Shown: positions 1-8,860 of the stretch, piece by piece
How the letters are laid out: each line of letters opens with the position of its first letter
Numbering within the stretch: position 1 is the first letter of the stretch
From: Symbiobacteriaceae bacterium
Lineage (GTDB): Bacteria; Bacillota; JAAYKD01; WRDA01
Direction: 5' to 3'
Assembly: GCA_009779515.1 (NCBI GenBank)
Contig: WREE01000002.1
Location: forward strand, 1 to 31,708
DNA length: 31,708 nucleotides
The notes under the pieces: model-generated
Databases searched by the model: none
What the model was told of the DNA's origin: nothing
What the model saw: only the letters and a program-made list of their open reading frames with translations
Translations under genes and position numbers: made by a program

Positions 1-1881
1 GACTCCTGGAGTGAACCTCAGCTGGTAGATCCTACCAATACCACTCTGGGAGAAGCTTATCCCTGCCTCGCCAGTGATGGCAGCGCCATATGGGTTACCT
101 GGCAGCGCAGCAACACGGTCTTCTCTGGGGAACCGACTATTACGGAAGCTTTTGCTGCCGGAGAGATTATGGTGGCTCGCTACAACCCTGTAACTAAGGT
201 ATTTGATAATATCCAGCAACTCACCAGCAATAACTATATAGATACTATGCCGCAAATATCTGTTTATGATGGGGGACAGGCAGCAGTTACCTGGATGAGT
301 AACGAAGAAAACGATTTGTCCTGGTTCACCTACCTGTTCGACGATGGTGCTGAGACTTATAACAGCGAACCTGTAAACAAAATTATGGTCAGCACTTATA
401 CTACCGCCAGCAACCTGTGGAGTACCCCCTATTCCCCCATACCGGCTGTAACCAGCGCTATAACTGAGCTGACCCTTAAGGGTGAATACACCAACAACGA
501 GCATCTGTTGCAAATTGCCTATGTTCAAGACAGCGATGGCAACATGATGACTCTGAATGATCGCAGCCTGAACTTGCTGAGGCGGGATTTGACCAGCTCC
601 TGGACAACCGCCACCTTGGTTTCCGAAGCTCTGGTGTCAGGAATACAGTTTGCCAAAGTTAACCAGAAGGAGATGCTTTGCTGGTTTGAAGCCAGGGAGT
701 ATGAGGAATGGGATGAAGATGGCATAGAGACAAGGCTCTCCATGTCCTTACGTGGTTGGGAGAAGAATACTCCTGTGACCACCACCAGCGCCCTGATCTC
801 TTCCGGTATGACCAGCGATAACTACAAAATTGTCAGTAATGGCGACCTAACCATGCTGGTTTACCCAGGTGCCGGTCTCTACAGCGGTAACCTTATGGCG
901 CGAAACCTGGAGGCCAACCAGCAGTTCGGTAACCCCTACAAGTTAATTAATACCAATGGTTACGTTAATAATTTCGATGCTTTACTGGAAGCCAACGGCG
1001 ACTTCTATGTGGTAGCTAACGATGCTTTGCTCACCACCGTCAACGATGTTCTGGAAGAGCAGAACAGTTTCGTCTCCCTGCGTATGGGCAGGCCTGTGGA
1101 CTTAGGGTTCGGCTCAGCCTTCTTTACCATGATAGATGACTTCGGCGACTTGGGCGCGGAGCAGTTAGTGTTGCAGGTGGGGAACAACGGCGGTTTAACC
1201 AGTGATGGGTTCCAAATTACGGTTACCGCTAACAAAGGTAACAGCTATGTTTTAAACTTTAGCCATAACCTGGCTCCGGGAGAATCCTGCCTCATAAATA
1301 TACCTGCGGCGGACTTACCTACAGACGGCTTCCGCCTGAACCTGGCTCCAACGGCTATTATCACAGGTGGTGTCAGAAGGGAAAGCGACATTCCTGAAGA
1401 TGCCGATCCCCTGGACAACATCCTGGATTTCCCAGCGCGTGGCGCTGTCCTAGACCTGCAATTGGAAGCGGTATACAGCTATGAACTTCTCGAAGAAGAT
1501 GTCGGTGATGGTGAGTATTATGTAACCATCACTGCTAAAGTTACCAACCTTAGCCAGGTGGAAGCTGCTAAAGTTTTCCTGCTGGGTCATATCTCTACGG
1601 AAGACGGTCCGACTATGGAACGTCTGGAAGTAGGAGATATAGCCCCTGGCACCAGTAAGGAAGTGGAAGTAGTATACAACCTGCAGCTCTTCTTCCCGCA
1701 GATTGCCGGAGCAGAGCTAAATGGGATCTTGGAAAGCAAAGATATACAGCTACTCTACTGGGAACTTCACAGCGAAACAGCCTTGGAATACCCGGTTATT
1801 GAAGGGTTGCTCCTCAATGCCCCCGATCTGCCGGTGCGCTTCTATACCTCCGACGGCAAGATTTGTGTGGCAGTACGCTAA
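1..1881 (+). CDS. 3' part of a probable extracellular beta-sandwich/propeller protein
   Basis: The reading frame is open from base 1, so the 5' end lies outside the window. The in-frame ATG at 169 is probably not the real start, because the residues before it (for example GSAIWVTWQR) continue the same style of sequence. About 626 residues are visible. They are rich in W, Y, T and N, with repeated blocks of the type 'PCLASDGSAIWVTWQ' and 'PQISVYDGGQAAVTWM', which recall BNR/sialidase-like propeller strands. The last ~140 residues ('YYVTITAKVTNLSQVEAAKV', 'GDIAPGTSKEVEVVY') look like an Ig-fold of the CARDB type, often found in secreted proteins. There are few cysteines and no membrane anchor at the C-terminus. 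No catalytic residues could be assigned. A secreted or surface role is inference from composition. Confidence 0.75.
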   Translation, partial: DSWSEPQLVDPTNTTLGEAYPCLASDGSAIWVTWQRSNTVFSGEPTITEAFAAGEIMVARYNPVTKVFDNIQQLTSNNYIDTMPQISVYDGGQAAVTWMSNEENDLSWFTYLFDDGAETYNSEPVNKIMVSTYTTASNLWSTPYSPIPAVTSAITELTLKGEYTNNEHLLQIAYVQDSDGNMMTLNDRSLNLLRRDLTSSWTTATLVSEALVSGIQFAKVNQKEMLCWFEAREYEEWDEDGIETRLSMSLRGWEKNTPVTTTSALISSGMTSDNYKIVSNGDLTMLVYPGAGLYSGNLMARNLEANQQFGNPYKLINTNGYVNNFDALLEANGDFYVVANDALLTTVNDVLEEQNSFVSLRMGRPVDLGFGSAFFTMIDDFGDLGAEQLVLQVGNNGGLTSDGFQITVTANKGNSYVLNFSHNLAPGESCLINIPAADLPTDGFRLNLAPTAIITGGVRRESDIPEDADPLDNILDFPARGAVLDLQLEAVYSYELLEEDVGDGEYYVTITAKVTNLSQVEAAKVFLLGHISTEDGPTMERLEVGDIAPGTSKEVEVVYNLQLFFPQIAGAELNGILESKDIQLLYWELHSETALEYPVIEGLLLNAPDLPVRFYTSDGKICVAVR

Positions 1882-1973
1882 AAGCTAACGTTCTGCTTAG
1901 CGGTCACCCCAAGGCGCAAGTAAGCCTGCGGTAAATGTTAATTAGGCTTAATTGGCAAACTCAGTACGTTCAA

Positions 1974-2000
1974 GAGGCTGAAGACTTGGTCTTCAGCCTC
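1974..2000. repeat. Perfect 12-bp hairpin between convergent genes (copy 1 of a pair)
   Basis: GAGGCTGAAGAC at 1974-1985 and its exact reverse complement at 1989-2000 are separated by TTG. It lies between the convergent genes ending at 1881 and 2088. There is no long T-run on either side, so it is at best a bidirectional terminator of unusual type. A second copy with one compensatory base-pair change lies at 15730-15756. The rest of the 1882-2087 spacer shows nothing recognisable. Confidence 0.8.
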
Positions 2001-2087
2001 GCGCTGTAGAAAAACCGGTTTCAGGTTCATTGTTTCCTACCTAACTTATCTTAAAGGGACAAAAGTAACCGTAGAAACCCAACCTTC

Positions 2088-3020
2088 TTACAACAGCCCA
2101 TACACGAATTTGCAGGTGGCGAGAGCCTTCTGGATAACGTCTTCCCGTGCTTGGGGATCGGGATAAAGCTCCTCCAAGTCCCAGCCTTTGCTCAGAGCGG
2201 TGTCGATATATAAGCTCTTCAGGATGTCCTCTTGGGGTGTGCCTATAGTCGCCGCGATAATCGCCACCATCTCCCGGAGCTGTCTAGCGACCGAGGCCTC
2301 GTTAAGGGGGAAGTCAGGCCCTGCCACTTCGTTTAGCAGAAAACGTGCCGTCTCCATAACAGGATCGTCGACCACACCTTTGGGGTCGATGATGGTGTAG
2401 CCACGGGCGGCATTTAGGAGCATATTGGCATGATGCAGGTCGCCATGAAGCAGGTAGCGGCGGTCGTAGCGCTGATGTAATTGGTCATAGATCCGACGAG
2501 CTTCCTGGAGATAGTCCAGCATCTCCTGGGCATCGGGCATAGCTTGCAGATTTCTCTGCAGCTCCTCCATCCAGATACGATAGGAGGGGAAAGGGGTTTG
2601 CCCATCCCAGGGGCAAGGCAAGTTATGAACCAGCTCGGCCATAATCCGGGTTCGCTCCCGATAATCGGCAACCGCCCCCAACTGCTCTCCCGGGATAATG
2701 CGCTCCAAGAGGAGTATATTATCCTCGCTATTGTCTGCCCATAGCCTGACATAGCCCTTACCAGCGTAGGCACGCAGGCAATTTATTTCGGTAACCACCT
2801 CCGGTCCGGGAAGGCAGGCTTTGAGAATGCAGGAGCCATACAGCTCTGAGGTACAGGTGAAGAGCAGGTTGACCGTCTGGGTATCCAGGAAGCTAAGTTC
2901 ACTCAGGCGCCAGAGTTCGCCATACTTGGAAACAAGCTCTCCAGTGGCGTCGAGAAAACTATCCCCAGCATCCCCCAGATATTTACGGACACTTAGTCTT
3001 GCGCTGGGCGGAAACTCCAT
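2088..3020 (-). CDS. APH(6)-type aminoglycoside/hydroxyurea phosphotransferase family kinase
   Basis: This is a 310-residue kinase of the streptomycin 6-phosphotransferase/hydroxyurea-resistance family (APH_6_hur). The family phosphorylates small hydroxylated substrates with ATP, and some members give streptomycin resistance. The catalytic loop HGDLHHANML starts at H192, with D194 as probable catalytic base. It is followed by the metal-binding IDPKGVV segment near residue 214. The N-terminal lobe contains 'SCILKACLPG' and 'EINCLRAYAG', expected for the ATP-binding lysine region. ATG at 3020 has an AGGAGGT box a few bases upstream. It sits 33 bases after the end of the secreted YcdB-like gene and is probably co-transcribed with it. 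Whether it acts on an antibiotic is unknown. Many chromosomal members have no proven resistance role. Confidence 0.85.
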   Translation of the reverse strand: MEFPPSARLSVRKYLGDAGDSFLDATGELVSKYGELWRLSELSFLDTQTVNLLFTCTSELYGSCILKACLPGPEVVTEINCLRAYAGKGYVRLWADNSEDNILLLERIIPGEQLGAVADYRERTRIMAELVHNLPCPWDGQTPFPSYRIWMEELQRNLQAMPDAQEMLDYLQEARRIYDQLHQRYDRRYLLHGDLHHANMLLNAARGYTIIDPKGVVDDPVMETARFLLNEVAGPDFPLNEASVARQLREMVAIIAATIGTPQEDILKSLYIDTALSKGWDLEELYPDPQAREDVIQKALATCKFVYGLL

Positions 3021-3053
3021 GACTACCTCCTGTCTAAAATGGCAAAGGTCGCT

Positions 3054-5222
3054 TTACCTTGCCAGATAGTTATGGATAAGCATGATGGCATCCCTGCGGG
3101 TTAATAACGCATCTGGCACAAAACTTTCCGGATCGATAATCTTCAGTCCTGTAGCCAGAGCGAAGTAAGCTGCTTCCCGCCAGGGTAGCTCCAGAGGGTT
3201 TTTATATATCCCTGGGGTGAGATGAGTATATCGCTTAAAGCCCAGATTATCTACCATAAAGCGTATGCCCTCCATTTGGGTCAACTCCTTGGCGGGGAAG
3301 ACCTCATTTTTAGCCACTACTCCGCGGTCGATCATGTTGCTGATGATACGGCTGTGCTGGTACTCGGGGTAAGCATAACGATAGAGCATGTTTAACCAGG
3401 TAAAGAACTCCATCTGGTTGACGATAGCCTCAGGTCTGAACTCACCGGATCCGGGTAGCATAAGGTAGTCGAGAGTCCGTATGATCTGAGCCTCCAGGGG
3501 GTGTCCCACCAGATCGGTGAAGTTGCATTGCTCCTCTTCCTCCGGGGTAGTCTGATATACCGGCTTACCGCTGACGGCATCTAGGGCAGCCCAATTCAGC
3601 TCGTTATTATAGTAGACCAGGTTAGCCTCCCAGGCTCCGATGGGAGGATAGACAGGTTGGGTTTCCAGATAGTGTGGCAAATAATGCAGCTGCAGAGGGA
3701 AGGCTTGGCGGAAGGCTTCGTACGCCTCCCCCAGACTAAGGTTTACTTTCAGATCAGGAAATTCCAGGGTAGCGTCCCAAGAATAATTAAATCCTAGTAG
3801 GCGACCAGTCTGGCTGGCAAAGGTGATGACCACTTCATGGTCATAGAAGGGAATCCCCTGCACCAGACGAGGATAATGAAACTGGGTGACTGCCTCCTCC
3901 ACCAGTTCGTAGCGCGGGGGAGGATACAGCTGTCGGGTACCCAGCAGCGGGGGATCCCCCAGACGAAGTTGCGGCAGGAGATGAGGCACCGTAAGCTCCA
4001 GGAGCTTCATGGCCGCAGCGGAGAGTAGTTTCGTATCGACGATTTCGCTGTTGCCAAGTCCAGATAAGGTGCCGTCGATGGCCAGGGGGGTACCGGTTCG
4101 GGCATCGACCCAAAGGGTATACCGACCACTGTTTAGGGGATCTGCCTGGCCTGCGGCATTCCTGCCAGACAAATTCAGGTAAATGACGGCTTCCAGCTCG
4201 CGGTAATGATAATAGGTATACTCGACCAGCTCGAAACTTGCCAGATCCAGGCCGGGGAAAGTCGTTAGCACCTCCATAGCTTGCTGTGGACTAAGGAGAA
4301 GCTGGTCGGCGATCTGTTGGTCTCTCTCTTCGTCCTCGAAGTAAGCCAGGTATCGCCAGGAGATTCCTCCTGAGTTAGCCGAGGGCATGGGCATATACTC
4401 CAGTAGCTTACCACTGCTGGCATCCAGATAGAGAGGCGACTTACTGACGCTATACTGCAGAGCTAAGGAGGAAGAGCTGCTGACCCTATCGCTGATATAC
4501 CGCCAAGCCCAGACGAGTTCCAAGACTTGTTGGCGCCTTAAGGCAGCCCAGGCCTCTGCTTCGTTTAGGGCGGCAGGGTAAGGGCTCTCCTGATGAGGAT
4601 TGCCGGTACGCCAGCGAGCGACCTGGTTCACCTCACCGGTCTGCTGGTCTAAGGTAATCCGCAGATAGTCGCCTAACACCGGTATCCCCCTGTAGAGTCG
4701 CGGCAGAGTTATGTTAGCAAGGGCATCCCTGGAGAGACGTGTAGCGGAAGGCGGTGCCAGCTGTCCGGTCAGTTCGGGAAAGGCCTGGGCTAGAAACGCC
4801 TCTATCTTCTGATAAACTTCTTCTTTACCCCAAGCGGGAAAGCGCAGCTCGGCTGGGGGTTCGCGGTAGCTACCCTGGCTTCCCGCCGGGTATTGAACAT
4901 AGTTGACCACTTCGCCAGCTTCATTGACGATCAGGGAATGTTCGGCGGCGGCAGGGTTTTCAGGATGAACGAAGTAGAGCAAGGCTAACCATAAGCCATC
5001 TGTGACCGCATCATCGAAAACAGTGCTACTGAGGATGAACTCCTCTAAGCCGAAACGCTCTTTTAACAGAGGAAGCTGGGCTCTAAGCCAGGTATCTTGC
5101 CAGCTATCGGCGGCCAGGAGTTCCCCGGGAGAGAGGGCGCCCTGGCAGACGGTCAGCATCAAAGGGAGTAGTAAGGTCAAAGCAACGAAGATAACCCCTG
5201 ATCTCTTGGGAGTAAATTTCAT
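3054..5222 (-). CDS. Secreted YcdB/YcdC (PepSY-like) repeat protein with SLH-like C-terminus
   Basis: About 722 residues. I chose ATG at 5222, since GGCAGG lies 8 bases upstream. A GTG nine bases earlier (5231) is the alternative. The N-terminus is a signal peptide: basic start, then a hydrophobic run (VIFVALTLLLPLMLTVC) with a possible lipobox-like Cys. The body contains at least two YcdB/PepSY-type units, marked by 'LYRGIPVLGDYLRITLDQQT' and 'LVQGIPFYDHEVVITFASQT'. The family pattern is GIPV..(D/N)..V.(V/L)D..TG. The last ~70 residues ('LPWREAAYFALATGLKI', then 'LTRRDAIMLIHNYL') resemble an SLH cell-wall anchor. Function of the family is not established. PepSY-type modules are proposed to inhibit or chaperone proteases. 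Its upstream neighbour, 23 bases away, is a longer paralogue. Confidence 0.75.
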   Translation of the reverse strand: MKFTPKRSGVIFVALTLLLPLMLTVCQGALSPGELLAADSWQDTWLRAQLPLLKERFGLEEFILSSTVFDDAVTDGLWLALLYFVHPENPAAAEHSLIVNEAGEVVNYVQYPAGSQGSYREPPAELRFPAWGKEEVYQKIEAFLAQAFPELTGQLAPPSATRLSRDALANITLPRLYRGIPVLGDYLRITLDQQTGEVNQVARWRTGNPHQESPYPAALNEAEAWAALRRQQVLELVWAWRYISDRVSSSSSLALQYSVSKSPLYLDASSGKLLEYMPMPSANSGGISWRYLAYFEDEERDQQIADQLLLSPQQAMEVLTTFPGLDLASFELVEYTYYHYRELEAVIYLNLSGRNAAGQADPLNSGRYTLWVDARTGTPLAIDGTLSGLGNSEIVDTKLLSAAAMKLLELTVPHLLPQLRLGDPPLLGTRQLYPPPRYELVEEAVTQFHYPRLVQGIPFYDHEVVITFASQTGRLLGFNYSWDATLEFPDLKVNLSLGEAYEAFRQAFPLQLHYLPHYLETQPVYPPIGAWEANLVYYNNELNWAALDAVSGKPVYQTTPEEEEQCNFTDLVGHPLEAQIIRTLDYLMLPGSGEFRPEAIVNQMEFFTWLNMLYRYAYPEYQHSRIISNMIDRGVVAKNEVFPAKELTQMEGIRFMVDNLGFKRYTHLTPGIYKNPLELPWREAAYFALATGLKIIDPESFVPDALLTRRDAIMLIHNYLAR

Positions 5223-5245
5223 CGAGCACACCTGCCTTTAATCCT

Positions 5246-8200
5246 TTAACCAGGAAAGAGCGCCAGCGCCCGGGCAATGAGCAGAGCGCCCTGGTATTCA
5301 CTGAGAGGTGCTAAAAAGTCGAAAGTAGCATCACAGAGTCCCAGCCCCCTTCCCATGGCCACTAGAGAGAGCAACTCGGCAGGAACGCCTGGTAGCGGTT
5401 CGAAGAGGGACTCTTGGTCTAAAAGAGCGTCGTACTCCAGGACATGCAGCAACCAGCTTAGCGCTGTGGCACCCGATACAGATCCCCCGGGATTCGCCTC
5501 CGGGTCGGTGAAAATGCCTAAACTGCGTAAGTGTTCATAGGCGGCAGCCTTGCTGGTTACCATATGGTTATATTTATGGAGTCTGGCTACGCCGAAGACC
5601 AGATCATCCTGGCGCATCGGTTTCGTAGTGCTGAACTCGGTGGCGGCTGCCGGTAAATAGCCCCAACGGTAAGCCAGTTCCAACAGGTTACTGGCGGGGT
5701 GGTCGCCAAGAGCGGGGTAAACCAACGCGCCTTCGGGCAGATAGAGCGCTCCATCCAAGGTGTGTATCCTCCTGCTGGCTGTATCCAGCATAGCCAGGTC
5801 GTAATACTCGCTCTCGTAAAACAGCTCCAACTCTTGGGTGGTGTAGTTAATGCGGTAGGTTGCTTGGGGTGGGAAGGCATCCCAAAATATATTCTCGGCT
5901 TGGGCTTTAGTCAGAGCCAGGGAAGCTGCCGGGAAGGTTCGATCAGCTTCCCAGACGACCTCCAGATTCGTCACCAAGCCACTCCTGGTGTCCAACCAGA
6001 CAGACAGGTAGTTGTCGATATAGGGGATGCCCTCTACCAGACGCTGCCAGGTAAGACAGACTGTGGCAGTCGCTAAAGGGCTGTCGTAGATGGTGTCAGG
6101 TAAATTGGTGGAAGGATAGGGTAGCAACCTGGTTTGGCGATATAACTCAGGCCATTGATCCTGCAAGAAGGCAGCTCCCTGCTGTCGCAGTTTCTCCCAG
6201 CTGAGAGGTTGAAAGGTAATTTCGCCTCTTTCATAGGTGGCGGCGCCGGGGTAATGGCTATAGAAGAACTCCCGCAGCTTGCCGGAGGCTATATCCCATA
6301 TGCCATACAGGTAAGCACCATCGTGGGGGTACTCTGTGAGCAGAGAGCCTTCGAACCTCATGCTTACCTCTCCCGAGGCCTCCCGATAAAAGACGGTATT
6401 ATAAGGACCTCTTAGCATCTGCAGCTCTTCCGGGACAAAGAGCCAGGGATTGGCTTTCAGGCTGGCTAATATAAACTCACCCTCCGGAGGTTGGACATCC
6501 CCGGGAGGAAGAAAATCGCTAAACTCCCTTTCTACAACCACGAAGAAGTTACTATGTTTATTAGTAGCCACAAAACTCTCGGCGCCAGCCTGCCAAAGCT
6601 CGTCTTGGCCGACGGGATACGACCTCCTGAAGCCGTTAAAAACAGACTGATAGTAAAGAGCTGGTTCGCCAAACTCCCAGTTGTGTATGTACCGGGAAGG
6701 TGGGTTGAAGAAGGGAGACCTGGCGTAGACCAGTTCTAGGGAGTAGAGATCCCCCATAGCTTGCCTTAACTCCCCACTGGTCAGCAGGGGAGGCTTTAAG
6801 GTGGGCGCAGTTAGATCATCCCACCAGTAAGCATAGGCACCCATAGCGCGTCCTTGAGGATCCAGGTAAGTGCTGATACCTTGATCCATTACCCTAATGC
6901 CCTGAGACATACGGGGAAAGTAGAAAGAGTTTGTCCCTGATGGTTCCAGAGGATACTCGCTTACCGCTTGCGCTCCAAGGTCTAGGGCATACTCCGGATA
7001 GAGGCGGCAGAGGAAACTGTAAGTGCTGGCGATGATCAGTTGTCTGTCCCACCAGGGGAGGATCCCCTGTGGCCAGTTCCTATCGTTATAACCCGCCGAG
7101 AAGTAAGTGGTCTTTCCCAGAGAGTCGGTGCGTAGGGAAATACTGCTGGCATACTCATAATACCCGTAATTATGTAGGGGAAAGGGTTCGCTCCAGGTGA
7201 AGCTGTAGCCGAAGGTCTGGTGGGAATCCCAGTCCAGCAGAGGGGTGACCGTTATTTCGGTATAGGAAGTTGGCACATCCAGCCTGCGGCGCAGCAACGA
7301 GGAAAACTTAGGGGAGATAAGATCCCACTCTATCTCTTGTGCCGGGAGGGGAGGCGAAAGCTCAGCTGTGCCTGAGGAGGCAACACCAGAGGAAGGTTCG
7401 TTGGTCAACTGTCGGGGAACCTCCAGAGCCAGAATAGCTCTGGCAAGTTCGCTGATAGAGGGTACCTCCTCTGACCAAAAGTGGGGACGCAGCCTCTGCT
7501 CCAACTCGTCGTAAGAGGCGAAAAGTTTGCTGAGTTGGGACAGCAGTTCGCGAACTGCCGCCGGGTTCATTTCCCGGTTGGCTAAGATGAGGCATCCCTG
7601 TCCGTCCTGATAAAGCTCGCGATCCAAGAGCTTAGCCATCAACTCCACCGGCAGGTAAGCTCGGGAACCCATCAAGGGAATCGGTTGATCCACAGCTATG
7701 CTGCCGCTGTTAAACTGCAGGATAAACCCATTGTAGTCGTAAGTGAGATGGTTTAAACCATAGCGGACATCGGTATGGTTAGTTTCCTCATCCCAGGAGA
7801 CCAAAGCTCCCGCCTGCTCCATGACCCTGCGCAGCGGGACATAAATCTCGCCAGCCAGGCGGCGAGGCATCAAGGGATAAGGCTCCGAGCTGAGGCTGAA
7901 GCCTTTGTCCAGTCCTTGCCAGGAGAGGGCGAAGTCGAACTCATTGGCAATAGGGGAAAGAGCACCCTTCGCCCAGATCAGCTCCCAACCTTCCCGCAGG
8001 ACGATGAGTTCCGGGAATTGGCGCAGCAGATTTTGGCAACTGTCCAGCCAGGTTTCGGTTTTGCCTCTGAGCTCGCCCACCGCGGCGGCTAAACTAAAGT
8101 ACTCTGCTTTGCTTAACCCTCTGGTCTGATAGACCTTGGCGACGGCATCTAGCAGGGGACTACCTGGGGCATCGCTGCTCTCCACGGCGCTGATGCGCCA

Positions 8201-8680
8201 GACCTCACCTTCCCTGAGGAGTAGAAAGCGGTACAGTATATCCTGGCTGTGTTCCAGGACAAAAGCCGTGGCTTTAGGCGCAACCACATCCAAAGAGCAG
8301 TAACTCCAGCTTGGGGTAGGGTTTCCTCCTGCCGCCAGAGGCCAAGCAGTTCCCGCAGCGCGATGGAAGGCGAGGGTCGCCTGCAGCTTATCCACCTGGG
8401 TGAGTAGTGTGGGGTGCTGCAGGTAGGCTGAGGTAAACAAGGCGCTTAACTCGGGAGCCAGCTCCAGCCGATCCAAGCTACCTGAGCTCAGGGTAAAGAA
8501 GCGTTGCAAAAGGTCGGTTATTTCTTGTAGCTCCTTATCATCATAGGCATAAAGGGGAGAAGCCTGAGTCAACAGCAGGCAGCCCACGACTAACAGGAGC
8601 AGCAACCAGCGGCTTTTTAACCAATATATAGCGTGTGGGGTAGGCAAAATATCATCTCCCATCGGTATTAAGTACATCAT
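5246..8680 (-). CDS. Large secreted protein: copper-amine-oxidase-N-like domain plus YcdB/PepSY-like repeats
   Basis: 1144 residues. GAGGTG stands 8 bases before ATG 8680, whereas the later in-frame ATG (residue 7) has no box. A membrane/signal segment lies at about residues 25-45 (WLLLLLVVGCLLLTQA). Around residues 270-370 is a copper-amine-oxidase N-terminal-like domain: 'YVPLRRVMEQAGALVSWDEE', then a second half with 'YLPVELMAKLL'. In Bacillota this domain is a wall-associated module and does not imply amine oxidase activity. YcdB/PepSY-like units follow ('MSQGIRVMDQGISTYLD', 'LVEGIPYIDNYLSVWLDT'). The C-terminal ~150 residues look SLH-like. It is the first gene of the unit running to 2088. 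The second gene is a shorter paralogue, which suggests duplication. The substrate or partner is unknown. Confidence 0.75.
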   Translation of the reverse strand: MMYLIPMGDDILPTPHAIYWLKSRWLLLLLVVGCLLLTQASPLYAYDDKELQEITDLLQRFFTLSSGSLDRLELAPELSALFTSAYLQHPTLLTQVDKLQATLAFHRAAGTAWPLAAGGNPTPSWSYCSLDVVAPKATAFVLEHSQDILYRFLLLREGEVWRISAVESSDAPGSPLLDAVAKVYQTRGLSKAEYFSLAAAVGELRGKTETWLDSCQNLLRQFPELIVLREGWELIWAKGALSPIANEFDFALSWQGLDKGFSLSSEPYPLMPRRLAGEIYVPLRRVMEQAGALVSWDEETNHTDVRYGLNHLTYDYNGFILQFNSGSIAVDQPIPLMGSRAYLPVELMAKLLDRELYQDGQGCLILANREMNPAAVRELLSQLSKLFASYDELEQRLRPHFWSEEVPSISELARAILALEVPRQLTNEPSSGVASSGTAELSPPLPAQEIEWDLISPKFSSLLRRRLDVPTSYTEITVTPLLDWDSHQTFGYSFTWSEPFPLHNYGYYEYASSISLRTDSLGKTTYFSAGYNDRNWPQGILPWWDRQLIIASTYSFLCRLYPEYALDLGAQAVSEYPLEPSGTNSFYFPRMSQGIRVMDQGISTYLDPQGRAMGAYAYWWDDLTAPTLKPPLLTSGELRQAMGDLYSLELVYARSPFFNPPSRYIHNWEFGEPALYYQSVFNGFRRSYPVGQDELWQAGAESFVATNKHSNFFVVVEREFSDFLPPGDVQPPEGEFILASLKANPWLFVPEELQMLRGPYNTVFYREASGEVSMRFEGSLLTEYPHDGAYLYGIWDIASGKLREFFYSHYPGAATYERGEITFQPLSWEKLRQQGAAFLQDQWPELYRQTRLLPYPSTNLPDTIYDSPLATATVCLTWQRLVEGIPYIDNYLSVWLDTRSGLVTNLEVVWEADRTFPAASLALTKAQAENIFWDAFPPQATYRINYTTQELELFYESEYYDLAMLDTASRRIHTLDGALYLPEGALVYPALGDHPASNLLELAYRWGYLPAAATEFSTTKPMRQDDLVFGVARLHKYNHMVTSKAAAYEHLRSLGIFTDPEANPGGSVSGATALSWLLHVLEYDALLDQESLFEPLPGVPAELLSLVAMGRGLGLCDATFDFLAPLSEYQGALLIARALALFPG

Positions 8681-8860
8681 AACACAAGCACCTCACCACA
8701 TACAATGCCAAATATCTTGATGAAAGCAAGGAAAAACCGCTCTGGAGCAGGTTATCTATAGTCAAGGAGCGAAATTTACATACAATTAGTAAAAAAGCTA
8801 AAAATCGGTGGAGTACGCCCGAGAGGCTATAAGTCGCATACCTAATTAGGAGGAGAAGCT
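8681..8860. other. Divergent intergenic region
   Basis: This 180-base AT-rich spacer separates the divergent starts at 8680 (minus) and 8861 (plus). TTTACA at 8775 followed by A-rich sequence could be a weak promoter for allantoinase, but no convincing -10 is spaced correctly. The only firm signal is the AGGAGGAG ribosome binding site just before 8861. Confidence 0.4.

Noticed and set aside
5246..8680. Amine oxidase activity for the large secreted protein
   Set aside because: Only the N-terminal accessory domain is similar. The catalytic domain with its quinone cofactor tyrosine is absent.
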